Positions 23,782 through 25,759 of a DNA stretch of 25,759 nucleotides are shown here, piece after piece. This DNA is from Bermanella sp034111105 (GTDB lineage: Bacteria; Pseudomonadota; Gammaproteobacteria; Pseudomonadales; Oceanobacteraceae), in the NCBI GenBank assembly GCA_034111105.1, contig JAWUXY010000010.1:1-25759 (forward strand). Direction: 5' to 3'. A model generated the notes under the pieces. The model saw nothing but the letters and a program-made list of their open reading frames with translations, was not told where the DNA came from and made no database searches. The position numbers and the translations under genes were made by a program. How positions within the stretch are numbered: position 1 is the first letter of the stretch; every line of letters starts with the position of its first letter.

Positions 23782-23804
23782 CCACACAAAGCGTAACAAC
23801 CTAA

Positions 23805-23827
23805 GCTGACAGAGCTATTCTGTCAGC
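23805..23827. terminator. Hairpin between convergent DUF4124 and pgeF genes
   Basis: GCTGACAGA and TCTGTCAGC form a perfect 9-bp stem with a GCTAT loop. It overlaps the pgeF stop codon. T-runs are poor on both strands, so it is a likely but not classical transcript end. Confidence 0.5.
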
Positions 23828-24552
23828 CAAATACAACTGGCCATGCGCCCTGTTACACCGTCACGGCGATAACTAAAAAAGCGTGTTTGATCGCTATAAG
23901 TGCAATCATCCCCACCGTAAACCAAATTTACACCTACACCCGCTAAACGTAATCGCGCTAGTGAGTATAGATCCGCCAGCCACTTACCTGCATTTGGTGA
24001 TGGCTTAAAACATCCTTCGCTGGCAGCATCTTTAGTGCAAAAACAATCTTTCACATCTTGACCAACTTCAAATGCATCAGAACCAATCGCAGGGCCTAGC
24101 CAAGCCATTACTTCGCTGGTATCACTAAATGAAGAGGCCGTATTCTCCAATACGCCATCCAATAGGCCACGCCAGCCTGCATGAGCGGCCGCGACTTGAG
24201 TTCCTTGTTTATTACAAAACAGCACGGGCAAACAGTCAGCCGTCATCACCGCACACACTTGTTTTGTATCACTGGAGAAACTGGCGTCTGCATCGCAGAC
24301 ACCTTGATAACCTGAGCCATTAACAACCGCAATGCCGTGAACTTGATTCAACCACATTGGCTGGCCAGGCAAAACATCACTAAGTATCTGGCGATTTTGC
24401 TTTACGTGGTCAAGGTCATCACCCACATGCACACCCAAATTAAATGCATCATATGGCGCCATACTGACGCCACCAGTACGTGTCGTACTTAAACACTTCA
24501 CATTTACTGGTGCAGGCCAATTGGGGTAAATACAATCAAGCGGCGTTGTCAT
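23815..24552 (-). CDS. pgeF: Peptidoglycan editing factor PgeF (YfiH, laccase-domain family)
   Basis: This is a 245-residue protein from the ATG at 24552 (AAGG eight bases upstream), which gives the usual family length and the start MTTPLDCIYPNWPAPVNV. A longer frame from 24603 overlaps rluD and is not needed. The metal-binding residues are His72 (NQVHG), Cys107 (TADCLPVLF) and His124 (HAGWRG). Family members were once called polyphenol oxidases or purine nucleoside phosphorylases; in E. coli YfiH keeps L-serine out of the peptidoglycan stem peptide. The C-terminus FFSYRRDGVTGRMASCIWL is the family signature. It begins 16 bases after the rluD stop, so the two are one transcript. Confidence 0.94.
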   Translation of the reverse strand: MTTPLDCIYPNWPAPVNVKCLSTTRTGGVSMAPYDAFNLGVHVGDDLDHVKQNRQILSDVLPGQPMWLNQVHGIAVVNGSGYQGVCDADASFSSDTKQVCAVMTADCLPVLFCNKQGTQVAAAHAGWRGLLDGVLENTASSFSDTSEVMAWLGPAIGSDAFEVGQDVKDCFCTKDAASEGCFKPSPNAGKWLADLYSLARLRLAGVGVNLVYGGDDCTYSDQTRFFSYRRDGVTGRMASCIWLTE

Positions 24553-24568
24553 CAAAATGGCCTTATCA

Positions 24569-25540
24569 TTAATAGTCCGCAGTACCGTGATGCTCTGCGT
24601 CATATCTTAGCTCGTCTAACAGCTCTTCAAAGTCTTCAGGTAAATCCACTTCCCAACTGATTAGCTCATTAGTTGCAGGATGATGAAGCTCTAGCTTTTT
24701 AGCATGCAGCGCTTGGCGCGGAAAATCACGCAACACTTCACGCAGCTCATGGCTTACCCCTTTAGGTAATCGCACACGGCCACCATATGTAGCATCACCA
24801 ACAAGCGGGTGTTGAATATGGGACATGTGCACACGAATCTGGTGAGTACGGCCTGTTTCTAATTTAACACGCACATGGGTATGTGTAGGAAATTGCGATA
24901 ACACTCGGTAATGAGTAATGGCTTCTTTGCCCGTTGGGTGCACTGCCATTTTTGTGCGGTCTTTCATATGGCGCGCAATCGGCTCTTTTATAGTAGCACC
25001 ACCCGTCACAGTGCCTTGTAAAATGGCTTCATATTCACGCCCCATTTCACGGCTTTGCAGCTGCTCAACTAAGTGATTCTGCGCTTGTAGGGTTTTGGCC
25101 ACAACCATTAAGCCGGTTGTGTCTTTGTCCAAGCGATGAACAATCCCTGCTCGCGGAATATTGCGCAGCTCTGGGCAATGATGCAATAACCCATTTAACA
25201 ACGTACCAGAGTGATTACCCGCCGCAGGATGCACGACTAGATTCATGGGTTTATTGATAACTAGGATATGTTCGTCTTCAAATACGATAGGAAAGTCGAT
25301 TTCTTCAGGTAACCACTCACCCTCAGATTGCATCACGACATCTATCACCAGCTGCTCCCCACCCACCAGCTTTTCTTTGGGCTTGCGCGTTTCACCATCA
25401 ACGGTGAGGTCGCCATCGAGTATCCACATTTTTAAGCGAGCCCGACTATAATCAGGAAATAATTGAGCCGCTATTTGATCAAAGCGTTTATTGCCCAGCT
25501 CATCTGGAACTTTAATGCTGTGTTGTATCTTTTCTGACAT
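24569..25540 (-). CDS. rluD: 23S rRNA pseudouridine synthase RluD
   Basis: This is a 323-residue RluA-family pseudouridine synthase that modifies helix 69 of 23S rRNA (U1911, U1915 and U1917 in E. coli numbering). An S4 RNA-binding domain spans about 17-70 (NKRFDQIAAQLFPDYSRARLK). The catalytic Asp138 lies in GIVHRLDKDTTGLMVVAKT. The RTHQIRVHM motif near 230 and the tail RQALHAKKLELHHP are typical. The ATG at 25540 has AAAGG seven bases upstream. It is first in an operon with pgeF and divergent from a probable bamD, the arrangement seen in pseudomonads. Confidence 0.95.
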   Translation of the reverse strand: MSEKIQHSIKVPDELGNKRFDQIAAQLFPDYSRARLKMWILDGDLTVDGETRKPKEKLVGGEQLVIDVVMQSEGEWLPEEIDFPIVFEDEHILVINKPMNLVVHPAAGNHSGTLLNGLLHHCPELRNIPRAGIVHRLDKDTTGLMVVAKTLQAQNHLVEQLQSREMGREYEAILQGTVTGGATIKEPIARHMKDRTKMAVHPTGKEAITHYRVLSQFPTHTHVRVKLETGRTHQIRVHMSHIQHPLVGDATYGGRVRLPKGVSHELREVLRDFPRQALHAKKLELHHPATNELISWEVDLPEDFEELLDELRYDAEHHGTADY

Positions 25541-25597
25541 AGTTAAACCTTTGAACTAAAGCACCTATTGCGAATCACACCTAGTTAAGTACGCGTC

Positions 25598-25614
25598 TTG
25601 CCCTTGATGGGCAA
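25598..25614. other. Hairpin between rluD and probable bamD
   Basis: TTGCCC and GGGCAA form a perfect 6-bp stem with a TTGAT loop. It lies in the shared promoter region of two divergent genes, so an operator or the leader of the minus-strand transcript is more likely than a terminator. Confidence 0.35.
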
Positions 25615-25717
25615 AAGACACATAAGTAACCTTGGTGATTAGCGCGCCTGTATGGTTAAATTGCGCGCTGACACAACAATAACAGTAAATATTTTGAAGA
25701 TTATATCAGATAGACCT

Positions 25718-25759
25718 ATGCGAATTCTCTTGATCCTTGCTACCAGTTTGATTTTAGTG
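25718..25759 (+). CDS. bamD: Probable outer-membrane assembly lipoprotein BamD (first 14 codons)
   Basis: Only MRILLILATSLILV is visible: one basic residue and then a hydrophobic stretch, the start of a signal peptide. No lipobox is in the window. The identification rests mainly on position, since bamD (comL) is divergent from rluD in many gammaproteobacteria. BamD is the essential lipoprotein partner of BamA in outer-membrane protein insertion. Confidence 0.55.
   Translation, partial: MRILLILATSLILV

Noticed and set aside
24553..24603. Longer pgeF start overlapping rluD
   Set aside because: It adds 17 residues absent from the family, while the ATG at 24552 has a ribosome site and gives metal-ligand positions close to those of E. 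coli YfiH.

Overview
The window reads as ordinary chromosome from a low-to-moderate GC marine gammaproteobacterium, close to the Oceanospirillales/Pseudomonadales side. The basis is the rluD-pgeF pair transcribed away from a probable bamD, an ilvI-ilvH pair whose proteins read like pseudomonad versions (IlvI with a GEG motif and a MRDMWLSKTERT tail), a DUF4124 protein nearby, and many paralogue-type envelope and signalling genes. I see no insertion sequence, phage gene, CRISPR array, rRNA or tRNA. Four genes are best read from GTG starts.

Layout. 1-3678 (minus strand): an AsmA-like membrane protein running off the left edge (TIGR03545 type), its tightly coupled DUF2062 partner (TIGR03546 type), a membrane-anchored alpha/beta hydrolase and an unrecognised 193-residue protein. 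3788-6397 (plus): a 2OG-Fe(II) oxygenase, a GreA/GreB-like protein and a saccharopine-dehydrogenase-like reductase, closed by a bidirectional terminator. 6468-7940 (minus): a nucleoside-hydrolase-fold lipoprotein. 8247-9610 (plus): an outer-membrane beta-barrel candidate and a small acidic protein. 9599-11822 (minus): a HEPN-type protein, SlyD and a short-chain dehydrogenase. 11946-12545 (plus): a DUF938 methyltransferase. 12747-16429 (minus): an exported phospholipase-D-fold protein under a TetR-type palindrome, then the glyoxylate-carbon pair hydroxypyruvate isomerase and tartronate semialdehyde reductase. 16569-17402 (plus): an HDOD signalling protein. 17445-20290: divergent MFS and EamA transporters and a short BLUF blue-light sensor. 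20690-22905 (minus): ilvI-ilvH, with a long structured leader and a strong terminator. 23335-25759: a DUF4124 protein, pgeF, rluD and the first codons of probable bamD.

Functionally the genes are mostly independent short transcription units. Two clear operons are ilvI-ilvH (first common step of branched-chain amino acid synthesis) and glxR-hyi (three-carbon products of glyoxylate condensation to glycerate, although the ligase gene is not here). The best candidate for an under-described system is the two-gene TIGR03546/TIGR03545 envelope pair at the left edge. The most interesting regulatory sequences are the ilvI leader and the operators upstream of the phospholipase-D-like gene and between the divergent genes at 3.7 kb.
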